A stretch of DNA of 64,000 bases, taken from NCBI GenBank assembly GCA_037178675.1, contig JAYMGJ010000065.1, forward strand, positions 62,001 to 126,000, in the 5' to 3' direction. The DNA is from Scleroderma bovista (taxonomy: Eukaryota > Basidiomycota > Agaricomycetes > Boletales > Sclerodermataceae). Position 1 is the first letter of the stretch; each line of letters begins with the position of its first letter. Shown piece by piece: positions 20,866-29,665 of the stretch. The notes under the pieces are model-generated. The model did not search any database and was not told the origin of the DNA. It was given only the letters and a program-made list of their open reading frames with translations. A program made the translations under genes and the position numbers.

Positions 20866-22954
20866 CGAGTTTTCCAGGGCGGAAACGAATGACGAGGTTA
20901 AACTGGGAGAGAAATTCAGACCACCGGGCTTGCCGGCGGGAGAGAACTTTGGAGGTAGAGAAATACTCTAGGTTCTTGTGGTCGGTGACGACGTCAATAG
21001 GGGAGGTGGAGCCTTCAAGGTAATGGCGCCAGTTCCGGAATGCCTCGAAGATGGCAAGGAGTTCCTTATCGTGGGTGTCGTAGTTCAGCTCCGGAGCAGT
21101 CAAGGTCTGGGAGTAGAATGCTACCGGACGGATCTCTCTGTCAGAGCAGGTGATAGACAGGATACCAGCGACTGCGTAGTCGGAGGCGTCCATTTCCACG
21201 ATGATAGGGGTGTCCAGAATAAAGTGAGTGAGTATGGGCACAGTAGTGAAGGCGTGCTTGAGAGCATTGAAAGCGCGTCGACAGTCCTCAGAGAAGACCC
21301 AAGGAGCATCTTTCTGGGTGAGCCGGGTGAGAGGGACCACAATGTCGGAGTAGTTGAAAATGAACTGGCGGTAGAAGTTGGTGAATCCCAAGAAGGATTG
21401 GATGTCCTTTACCTTATGAGGTTCAGGCCAATCGGAGATGGTTTGTATTTTGTCCGGAGACATGGTTAGACCTTCAGGGGATAGACAGTAGCCAAGGTAT
21501 TCCACTGAGTCCAAGTAGAACTCGCATTTCTCCAGTTTGGCGAAGAGGCCATGCAACCGGAGTCGGCGGAGTACCTCCCGGACATGCTGCTGGTGAGACT
21601 CCATATCCTCGGAGTAGATGAGGATGTCATCGAGGTACACGACAACACAGACATCCAGCATGTCAGCAAAGACGGTGTTGACAAAGCGCTGGAATGCTGC
21701 AGGGGCGTTAGTGAGGCCAAAGGGCATTACTAACCACTCATAGGACCCATAGCGCGTACAGAAGGCGGTCTTCCATTCATCGCCCGGAGCAATCCGGACT
21801 AGATGGTACGCATGCCGGAGGTCAATCTTGGAATAGATTTTAGCACGGCTGGGTGAGTCCAATAGATCAGAGATAAGGGGGAGTGGATAGCGATCCTTTT
21901 TGGTGATTTTGTTTAGGCCTCTAAAATCAACGCATAGTCGTAGGGAGCTGTCCTTCTTTTTGACGAAAAGGACCAGAGCAGCGTGAGAGGAAGCGGTAGG
22001 GCGGATGAAACCTGTAGTAAGATTCTCATCGATGAATGTCCGGAGGGCGGAAAGCTCGACCAGAGACAGTGAGTAAAGGGTTCCCAGGGGTGGCGAAGTA
22101 CCTTCTTCGAGTTTGATCTTCAAATTGTAATCGCGATGCGGGGGAAGTTCGGAGGCTTTCGCCTTACTGAACACGTCCGCATAGTCGCGGTATTCCAGAG
22201 GGAAGATGTCCAAGTCCGGCGGAGTTGATATAGAAGAAGAATGGGCCTTTGCTGAGTTGGCAGGACGCAGCTGGAGTTGGTACTTCGTGGATCCTTCTAA
22301 ACTGCACACACGCACGAAGGCAACTGCATTGATTAGAGAGATATGCGGGGGGGTGCAAACCGGAGTGTCGACAGATGGCGCAAGGCCTGGGGTAGACTGG
22401 CCAGAGAGGCCGGAGTCAGAGTTTCCGGGCAGAACCGGAGAGGGAGTCGATGGGGGCATTGGCAAACTTCCTGCAAGAGTCCGGAATGTTAAACTACTCA
22501 ATACCCAGTCAATCAACGGATTATAGCGGGTGAGCCAGTTATGTCCAAGGACAATTGAGCATTCAGAATCCAACGGAGTGAGGTAAAAAGTCATGGGGGT
22601 GACATCACCGGATGCAGGGAACTGCACTGATAAATCGATAGCTTGAGTAATTACAAAGTTTGATGTACCGTCAAATAACCGGAGTTGGATGGGAGAGACG
22701 GGATAGGAGGTAATGTTGTTTTTGTGCACGAATCGTAAATCTACAAAACAATGCGTGGACCCGGAGTCCACGAGTGCGCGGATTTTAGGTATATCAAAGG
22801 ACAAAAGGGAAACATGTGGCATAAGGGAGTTTGGGTCGAAAGGAGCGGACACGTTGAGGCGGGCCTCCTTAGGTGCACTTCCGGAGTCAACACAGCTCGC
22901 TGGTTGTGTGGAGGGCCGGGAGCTGCTTACTCTTTTTTGACTTGGAGTTGGCAC
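20840..22954 (-). CDS. Gypsy-A protease, reverse transcriptase and RNase H
   Basis: An open frame of 704 codons. The aspartic protease site is ALVDSGSTHCFVD (about residue 60), then an ILGHNWL segment. RT shows LCVDFRGLNKITKKDRYPLP, the PFGLTNAPAAFQ block and the catalytic VYLDDILIYS. RNase H shows VEMDASDYAVAGI, a Glu in HDKELLAIFEAF and DVVTDHKNLEYF, so the acidic catalytic residues are in place. It overlaps the end of gag by about 70 bases in another frame, so expression would need frameshifting. It ends early in KPDGSH because of a one-base insertion where relatives run on into ALTRRWDV. Confidence 0.9.
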   Translation of the reverse strand: MPTPSQKRVSSSRPSTQPASCVDSGSAPKEARLNVSAPFDPNSLMPHVSLLSFDIPKIRALVDSGSTHCFVDLRFVHKNNITSYPVSPIQLRLFDGTSNFVITQAIDLSVQFPASGDVTPMTFYLTPLDSECSIVLGHNWLTRYNPLIDWVLSSLTFRTLAGSLPMPPSTPSPVLPGNSDSGLSGQSTPGLAPSVDTPVCTPPHISLINAVAFVRVCSLEGSTKYQLQLRPANSAKAHSSSISTPPDLDIFPLEYRDYADVFSKAKASELPPHRDYNLKIKLEEGTSPPLGTLYSLSLVELSALRTFIDENLTTGFIRPTASSHAALVLFVKKKDSSLRLCVDFRGLNKITKKDRYPLPLISDLLDSPSRAKIYSKIDLRHAYHLVRIAPGDEWKTAFCTRYGSYEWLVMPFGLTNAPAAFQRFVNTVFADMLDVCVVVYLDDILIYSEDMESHQQHVREVLRRLRLHGLFAKLEKCEFYLDSVEYLGYCLSPEGLTMSPDKIQTISDWPEPHKVKDIQSFLGFTNFYRQFIFNYSDIVVPLTRLTQKDAPWVFSEDCRRAFNALKHAFTTVPILTHFILDTPIIVEMDASDYAVAGILSITCSDREIRPVAFYSQTLTAPELNYDTHDKELLAIFEAFRNWRHYLEGSTSPIDVVTDHKNLEYFSTSKVLSRRQARWSEFLSQFNLVIRFRPGKLGAKPDGSH

Positions 22955-24371
22955 CCGAGTTCGAGTCCGTCTTACCGGACTCAGCAGCGATGGCCGCAGT
23001 GTGAGCTTTGGCCTTTTTGGACTTCTTTGGACAATTGTCCGCGAAGTGTCCAGTACCCCCGCAGAACATGCAGAGGTTGTTGTTGAGCTGCCTTTTACGC
23101 TTGTCTGCGGTCAGTTTCCCGTCCTTACCAAGCTTGTTGGTTAGGTCCGGTTTGGAGCCGGACGAGGACTGGTTGCTTGTCGCCTTAGACGAGCCAGAGG
23201 TGTTGGCGGAACTGGTGGAGTTGCCGGTCTGAGCTTGACCGGACTTGGGGGTATTGCCTCCGGAGTTGGAGGGCTTTGGAGTGGACAAGGTAGGCTGGCT
23301 CTTCATTGTATGGGAGATCTCGTCTTTGCGCTCCCAATAGCATGCGTCGATCTCTTGACAAAGGGCTCTCAGCCCATTCAGAGTCAGGGGCTTCCCGACT
23401 TGGGCGATCTCATCCTTGAGGTGGTCCGGGAGACCGGAGTAAAACAGGCGACGGAGTGCGCCATCCCCATAGTCCTGAACCTGTGAAGCGAGGCGGTTGA
23501 AATCTACAATGTACTGTGTAACACGGTACGAGTCTTTCATCTGGAGATGCTCGAGCTGGTGCTCAGCATCAGCAACTGGGTCGTGAGGTCCAAAGGTACT
23601 TTGGAGTTCTGCAACAAAGTGGACCCAGCTGTCCATCCAGCACGGACGGTCAGCCGGATTACTGGAGTTGAGGAGGTCTGGTTCGAACCATTCCAGTGTC
23701 ATACCTTTTAGATAGGACTGGGCGAACGTCACCCTTGCCCTATCTTGGCGGAAAGCTTTGGCGCGATCCTGGAAACATAATTCGCACTGGACCAAGAAGG
23801 TCCGGAGTTTCTTGGGGTCCGTGCCATCGAAGGTGTCTGGTTCATGGACCTTGGCACGGGAGGAGGAGGAGTCGTTGGAACGGCAGGAGGAGCGGGAGAG
23901 GCGGTTAACGGCGATGGCGAGATTGTGGAAGACAGCCAGGCTAGGATCTAGTTCTTCCGTGGCATCGAGAAATTCGTCGTCGTCGTCATCGTTGTTGTTG
24001 TTGTTATCATCTCCGGGGTCATCTGGATCATCTCCGGGACCATCCTCAGGGCCGAACCATTGGAAACAACCGGGTTTGCAACGCTCCGGAGTGGAGTCAC
24101 GACGGTAGGGAAACCTGTCACCAGAAACAGATTCATGGCGACCTAAGTCTGCAGAACCGCGAAGGCTCTGAGATGCAGCATCTTGACGTGGAGTCAAAGA
24201 TGCTGTGGGGTTTTGAGCTGTAAAGCTCCGGAATTGGCTTACAGAAGCTGGAGGTTGCCTGCGATTAGACAGGGCTTGCTGGGCGGCAGAAAGGTGAAGG
24301 TCGTCTACTGCACCTGCTTCTTCAGCGAGTGCAGCAGCAGTACGAGTGCGAGAGCGCATAGTCATGGTCAT
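22887..24371 (-). CDS. Gypsy-A gag with CCHC zinc knuckle
   Basis: I chose the ATG at 24371 (MTMTMRSRTRTAAALAEEAG) because the longer open frame begins inside the LTR. About 495 residues: a Ser/Arg-rich N-terminus, an acidic poly-Asp/Asn stretch, a capsid-like region (FDGTDPKKLRTFLVQCELCF ... FYSGLPDHLKDEIA), a Ser/Thr/Gly-rich linker, and one CCHC knuckle CMFCGGTGHFADNC near the end, followed by a Lys/Ser-rich tail. The protein would form the particle shell and bind element RNA. The frame is intact. Confidence 0.9.
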   Translation of the reverse strand: MTMTMRSRTRTAAALAEEAGAVDDLHLSAAQQALSNRRQPPASVSQFRSFTAQNPTASLTPRQDAASQSLRGSADLGRHESVSGDRFPYRRDSTPERCKPGCFQWFGPEDGPGDDPDDPGDDNNNNNDDDDDEFLDATEELDPSLAVFHNLAIAVNRLSRSSCRSNDSSSSRAKVHEPDTFDGTDPKKLRTFLVQCELCFQDRAKAFRQDRARVTFAQSYLKGMTLEWFEPDLLNSSNPADRPCWMDSWVHFVAELQSTFGPHDPVADAEHQLEHLQMKDSYRVTQYIVDFNRLASQVQDYGDGALRRLFYSGLPDHLKDEIAQVGKPLTLNGLRALCQEIDACYWERKDEISHTMKSQPTLSTPKPSNSGGNTPKSGQAQTGNSTSSANTSGSSKATSNQSSSGSKPDLTNKLGKDGKLTADKRKRQLNNNLCMFCGGTGHFADNCPKKSKKAKAHTAAIAAESGKTDSNSGANSKSKKSKQLPALHTTSELC

Positions 24372-24440
24372 GAGGAATGAAACTAGTTTGCGTACGAGGT
24401 TTGTATAGTGAACCCACACAAGTGTGAGTCTGAAAAATAC

Positions 24441-25030
24441 TGTCAAGTCCGGGTCTACTCCGGTAGGGGGTGTGGTCAAGTCCGGATGAAAGCGGACGAG
24501 AGGGGAGGTCAGAGGTTTGGGCAGAGGTTAGCCCGGGCCGGAGTTGCGACCGTTTGGATTCAACGACAAGGACGGCGAGCATTGATCCCTTGTGTAGGTT
24601 CCGGTCAGACGGAGATAGAGACGGAGACGGACAGAGGATCAGGAGTAGTGACTTAGATGATTTCAGACTGAGGTCTACAAGGTAAACTAGAGGGTACTTA
24701 TACTAAGTAGAAACTAGGGTCGAGTACATACGGTGACAAGTAAACAACCTAATAGCAGACAAGGGATGACCGGAGTTAGGACTAGGTCAGGTCCAGTGAA
24801 AATGCTACAAGGTACAGGATATATCGAGTTCACGGAGAACTCACGTCAAGGCAGGGTAGACAGGCAAGTGTAGTAAGGGCTGGATGCAGACTAGACCAAG
24901 GGTCGTAGTTAGCGGAAGCGTATCTGCACGACCGTGACCGGAGTAACTGAGAATGACCGGAGTAGAGCTATAGGGCTGCGATGCGACCAGAGTAACCGGA
25001 TATGATCCGGAGTTGGACATGGTCATAACA
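24441..25030 (-). repeat. 5' LTR of Gypsy-A
   Basis: 590 bp, termini TGTCAAGTCC and GTCATAACA on the plus strand. It matches 18605-19235 except for the short tandem-unit loss and scattered transitions. It would carry the promoter for the minus-strand element. Confidence 0.9.
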
Positions 25031-25035
25031 GTGTG

Positions 25036-27783
25036 GCTCCTATTATAACCGGTTCATCCGAGTTGATCAGCACAGCTGTATTGCTGTGAGCTCGCCGACA
25101 GTGTACCATAATGAATATAATTACACACCTTTGTGATGCGAAACGGATCGGATGTGCAGCCAGTTCTCACCTGTGTCGTTCAATGCTGCCAGAAGCTTTA
25201 AACATTCTGTGTGTGTAAGGTCAGAAATGCCTTTAGACATAGTGCGGGAGCTACGTTCCTCACCTGGGAATGTTACACCCTCAGGCCAGTTAACTAAGAC
25301 AAGTCCAGATGATGCTAGGCAAGGGGGCATTTGTTTCCATGGAAAAAGCTTTCCAGATCCCCACATTTGGCCACGTTCCTCTTTGACATTGTCAATGGAA
25401 TCCTGGTAGACAGAGTAATACAACGCACTGAACAAGGCATGCAACCGGTGTTTAACCTGGTCAGGGTCCTCTCTTTCCTCATAGCCATCCCGGTTGGACC
25501 TGTCCCTTGGATCATTAATCTCTTCTACTTCAGAGATGAGATCTTTCTTTGTAGCCTCATTGCTGTCAAAGACTTCATCTATGGCCTGTATTGACACCTG
25601 ATTACTGTATGTGTGGGTGAGTGGATGGTGCAGTTAGACTATGTTGTGATCTGCTTACTAGATATACACCTTGAAATGACCAATGATTTCATCCACACCA
25701 ACGCAGCAACGCTCCGCGAAAAACTTTAATGCCATTCAATATCCCAATTGATTGATGGCGCAGAAGGCTTACCTTCTCTGCACCAGGTGTCGTGAAAACA
25801 TGGCCAAGTCCACCATCTTGGTTGATGACTCGCCCAGCCAGGAGGTAGGCACCTTCAAACCCATGGGCTTTGCTCAGTGCATTGAACTAGAAAGCATTTC
25901 AAATCAGAAGTCTTCTGGTGAATAAATAGTGACATACCATATGATCTAGATTCTTCTTGGTTTTATCAAAAAGTTGTTGGCACTGTGCGATCGTGCCTCC
26001 CATATTCTCCAAATCCCTTGCTTCCTTCCATGTCTCAAGGATCACTGCAAACGTATCTTTGTACTCCTCCTTGAAGAGGGTATAGCAGCGCTTGTGGATA
26101 TCAATTGTGGGAGTCCCAGTGACCTCCTCACCTTTGGGAAGGCGAGCTAGTTCTTGTGCCACATTCTTCGCGAAATACATGGAGTATGTATTCCACAGGT
26201 TCCCTCCATGGCCATATGAGTGTAAGCGAATGTAGCAGTCAGATACCTGGTGAAAAGGCATCTTGACGCGGGCAGCTAGCTTGCTAAACATATCTTCGAT
26301 CTCATCAAAGCCCTCACTAAGGACTGCAAGGACTGATTTGGGGACATGTCCGACTACAGATCCCTGGTTGCCCTTCTCAGTGACAGCTGCTCCACTAATG
26401 TTAGTGGAGTCGGGAACGGTCAAGGTGCTATAAAAAGGGTCCTGGCTTGTACCTGGGGAAGGTGAGAGGGGGTGAGAGAGAGGGATCAGAGTGGGTGGTA
26501 CAATTCTTGTAGACGGGACATTCTGTATGACCAGCAGGGGAGGTAGAATGAATGAGAGAATGAACAGAATGAACAATGTGCTGTGCATACCGTATCCACC
26601 AGCTCAACGCCCAACTTGTTGAGAGTAGCAGATGGCACAAGACAAGGTTTAGCGGCCGGTTGAAAGGGTTTTGGAAGTGGGCGAGTACTGGGTTCTCTGG
26701 AGGGCGCTCCCAGACACTCTACTGAAGGCTCCTGCAGAGGAATGGATGAGACACACAAGGAATCATACTGCTGTACATACCATATCCACTGGATCAAAGC
26801 CCAACTGATCAAGAGCAGCAGAAGGAGCACAACCAGGTTTAGCAGCCAGTTGAAAGAGTGGGCGGGCACTGGATTCTCTGGAGGGTGTACCCAGACGCTC
26901 TACTGCAGGCTCCTGCAGTAGAACCAATGAGACAAGAAGGGAAACATACTGCTGTGCGTACCGTATTCACTGGTTCGAAGCCCAACTGATCGAGAGCAGC
27001 AGAAGGAGCATGACCAGGTTTGGTGGCCAGTCAAAAGGGTTTTGCAAGTGGGTGGGTACTGGATTCCCTGGAGAGCATTCCCAGATGCTCTACTGCAGGC
27101 TCCTCCATTGAGGCACTGCATGCATCCACATTGGCCGACTGCTGCCGAGGCGTGGCATCACTGGCTTCCTGGGAGGCCATGTCATCTCTGGATAGCATAG
27201 TATCTCGAACGGACCCATCCACACAACGGTCGTCCAGAGGTGGAAGTTGATGTCCAATATTTCCCTCAGCTTGACAAGGGAGGTCAGATGGACAGTCTGT
27301 ATTTGGAGAGTGTATATTTTCTTTGACTAAAGCTTTGTGAGCGCAAGACATAATCCTATTCACACTACATACCCTGGTTACAAATGGAAATGTTTGTGCT
27401 CCTGGAGGGTGGCTGGACAGTTGTCAGTGGTTGAGTGCCAGCGTTAGAAGGCACCTTCAGCGGCTGCAGGATCGGTTCAGAGAGAAAGGGGTCATCATCT
27501 ATGTTGTTTTCTGCACTAGTCTGTGGCGGAGTGACTGGCATGAACAACTGGCTCCGCCAGAAAGATGCATCTCGAACGAGACCAGTGTCTCTTCCGGTGG
27601 CTTTTATCCTTTGGTGTAAACGCGTTGGCGTGATGATGACTGGGGGCGACACCTGACGGCCGCCACCGACCTGTACATGAACATAGTCATTGGTGGAGAG
27701 GGCGGGCACATCATCGGCCTTGGTGAGTGAAGCCGCTTCCATAGGATGTGGTAGGGTCGCACTTCGCCTGTCTTTTGATGACA
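25036..27783 (-). pseudogene. Gene B, 5' portion: unknown multi-exon fungal gene family
   Basis: Probable start ATG at 27783 (MSSKDRRSATLPHPME), first exon to about 27373. Then come an exon ending near 26960 with two further similar exons, and a main exon near 26450-25930 with FDEIEDMFSKLAARV, LWNTYSMYFAKN and RCYTLFKEEYKDTFAVILET. Short exons follow (GFEGAYLLAGRVINQDGG near 25850, FFAERCCVGVDEIIGHF near 25700), then an exon at 25600-25130 containing WPEGVTFPGEERSSRTMSKG and LLAALNDTGENWLHI. The chain runs into Gypsy-A at DEPVIIGA and resumes beyond it at 18604. Similar proteins recur in agaric genomes without a known function (family memory). Helical exons plus a disordered tail hint at a nuclear or chromatin protein, but nothing here proves it. 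Confidence 0.55.
26580..27115 (-). repeat. Triplicated exon-plus-intron block in gene B
   Basis: Three tandem units of about 185 bp (CCGTATCCACC, CCATATCCACT and CCGTATTCACT mark the same point near 26590, 26780 and 26962). Each encodes a related segment of the type EPAVERLGTPSRESS...AAKPG..PSAALDQLG and ends in an intron donor. The middle unit lacks the PKPF part and the rightmost has a TGA in it. Confidence 0.7.
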
Positions 27784-27895
27784 TCTGTACATATATCAGT
27801 ACTAAAGGAAACAACGCTAACAAGCTGGAAGAATGCACAGGTGAGTTAGATGGGATGAGAGAGAGAAACAAACCATCCAAGGGCACAACTCAGAC

Positions 27896-28750
27896 TTAAT
27901 ACGAGCGCACCACTCGACGGAGAAGATCGACACAGATTGATTTGGTTACATGCTGATAAAATGAGTTAAAAGGGAACCAAACATTGAATGGTGATAACAA
28001 TACATGGTGGTTATTAGAGTATATGATGGGCACGATATGAGAGCGCTGTTCGACGGAGAAGATTGGCTTGGGACGATCTGGTTTCATGCTGATAAAACAA
28101 GTTAAAAGGATACCAGACATTGATTGGTGATGACGATACATTGTGGTTGTTAGAATATACAAGCACAGGAAATGAAATTATAATGTTGATGGGGAGATGG
28201 GGGTGCCGAGAAGACGAAATGAGAGGGTTGGGCGAGGGTCTCTAGAGCGCTTGCTGGGCATGTTTGCTGCAGGTGAGGGTGTCTGTGCAAGACGAGGTTA
28301 GAGAAGAAAAGTGTTTTATAGAACCCTCTGACCTGTTCATCTTTCAACCATGCAGGGTTGATGGGGGAATAGTGCGTGACGATGCTGCTTGCAAGCACTT
28401 CATCCTTGATGGACGCCGATAAGCTCCAGAGTATCTGTGTAACGTGAGGTTGGAGGAGGAAAGTACATTCTGGGGGCTATCTGACCTGTCTGTAGCTGTC
28501 TGTCATTCAGCCATAGAGAGTTGGTGATGGGGAGTGGTGAGCGTTGATGATGGGGGGAGTGGTGCATGATGAAGCTGCCAGCACAACATACCTGCTGCTT
28601 AGTAATAATAAATGTTAACCAGAAAGGTCTACAGCCAATCAGGAAGCAGATAACCGTCATACTGACTTTAAAACATGTCTGGTACTCGACATTATCTATC
28701 TGTGGGGGATTGGGAGAGTGTAGGATGATCATATAGGCTCCCCCCATCGA
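27896..28750. repeat. Upstream region of gene B with duplicated blocks
   Basis: Two units of about 136 bp start at 27902 and 38 bases into the line at 28021 (near 28038). They share CGACGGAGAAGAT, CATGCTGATAAAA and a GGTGATRACRATACAT stretch. A second, more diverged pair occupies about 28285-28400 and 28440-28580 (GAGGTTRGAGRAG, CTGACCTGT, GTTGATG). No coding exons are apparent, and the block probably contains the promoter side of gene B. Confidence 0.5.
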
Positions 28751-28931
28751 CTGGTTGCAAAAAGGGTCAACATTGAGTGTCAGATCTGTACAGAGTTAAC
28801 ACCAAAGTCTGTCAATGAGTTTGTTGTAACAGATCCCATCACTCTACATTTGCTCACACACACCAATAGTATGAAGGTAGTCACTTGCTCAAAAGAATTT
28901 CTTGACTGACACTGGCACACCTTGAGGTTTT

Positions 28932-29665
28932 ATGGGCCGTCGCGCTCAATATCTGAGCCTTGTCGAAAGGCAAGCTGCTGAGCATGCACAGAAAGCACGG
29001 TATGCGGATTCTCCTTGGTACAGTATATACTTTTCTATCATATAGCATGGCATTGTCATCCGATTCCTAGGGGTAGAGCGAAATGACAGAGCCAAAACTC
29101 TAGGGCATATCATAACAAACGTGGACGTTACATGGGCAAGTCATCACTACTAGTATCCAATCAATCCAAGCACTGCTTGTCAGTCCCTCCTTTGCCATCG
29201 CCGCTGATGTCTTTTGCAACAATGCTGTTACCTACTTCCGAGCTATTTCACAAAGCCTCACACAGTGCAGACGCCTTGGATGAATCTGACCTCTACCTCT
29301 GGGAACAGGAACCTCCGTACGACTATCCAGAGCCCATCATGACAACACATGAGGCACATTACACTAAGAACTTAGTAGATGTTTTGCTCGGTCGGCGCTG
29401 TAGGTTGGCCAAAGCTGCAAGGGACGAACGTGCGCAGTGTTTTGCAAACGGAGAGGTTCAGGACCTCCTAGACGAGATAGTCAAGGGTCTTGTTGGGCGT
29501 ATCCACAGGTGGACCACCATCACGTCGTGCATCACAGGGACAGAGGACACCAACAGGAATGGGGTGATGGCAGATTGTTGGTTGCATTGGCAGGCTCGAG
29601 ATATATTGACAGACACTGAGGAGGTCAAAGCGCTCGAAAATGAGCGAGATCCTTATTGTACCTAA
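28932..29665 (+). CDS. KDZ transposon accessory gene, small acidic protein
   Basis: Likely first exon from ATG 28932 (MGRRAQYLSLVERQAAEHAQ), an intron after about 28991, a short middle exon, and a main exon with LLPTSELFHKASHSADALDE, LYLWEQEPPYDY, LVDVLLGRRCRLAKAARDER and HWQARDILTDTEEVKALENE, ending TAA at 29663-29665. Small genes starting MGRR and carrying a W-E/D-PPY segment accompany KDZ transposases in agarics (family memory); their role is not known. The gene converges on the transposase gene and its stop directly abuts the transposase stop. The frame from 29132 to the stop is intact. The start and exon 1-2 borders are less certain. Confidence 0.6.

Larger units (their letters stand above)
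18605..25030 (-). mobile_element. Gypsy-A, complete chromodomain Ty3/Gypsy element, TSD GTGCG/GTGTG
   Basis: 6426 bp. LTRs at 18605-19235 and 24441-25030 have termini TGTCAAGTCC and GTCATAACA on the plus strand. Flanking 5-mers GTGCG (18600-18604) and GTGTG (25031-25035) are the target duplication with one CpG-type change. Reading right to left the order is gag, protease, reverse transcriptase, RNase H, integrase, chromodomain. It sits inside an exon of gene B. The whole element is dense in the pentamer CCGGA on either strand. Confidence 0.95.

Noticed and set aside
24372..24479. Extended N-terminus of the Gypsy-A gag
   Set aside because: The upstream part of the open frame lies in or next to the LTR. 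The ATG at 24371 is the better start.
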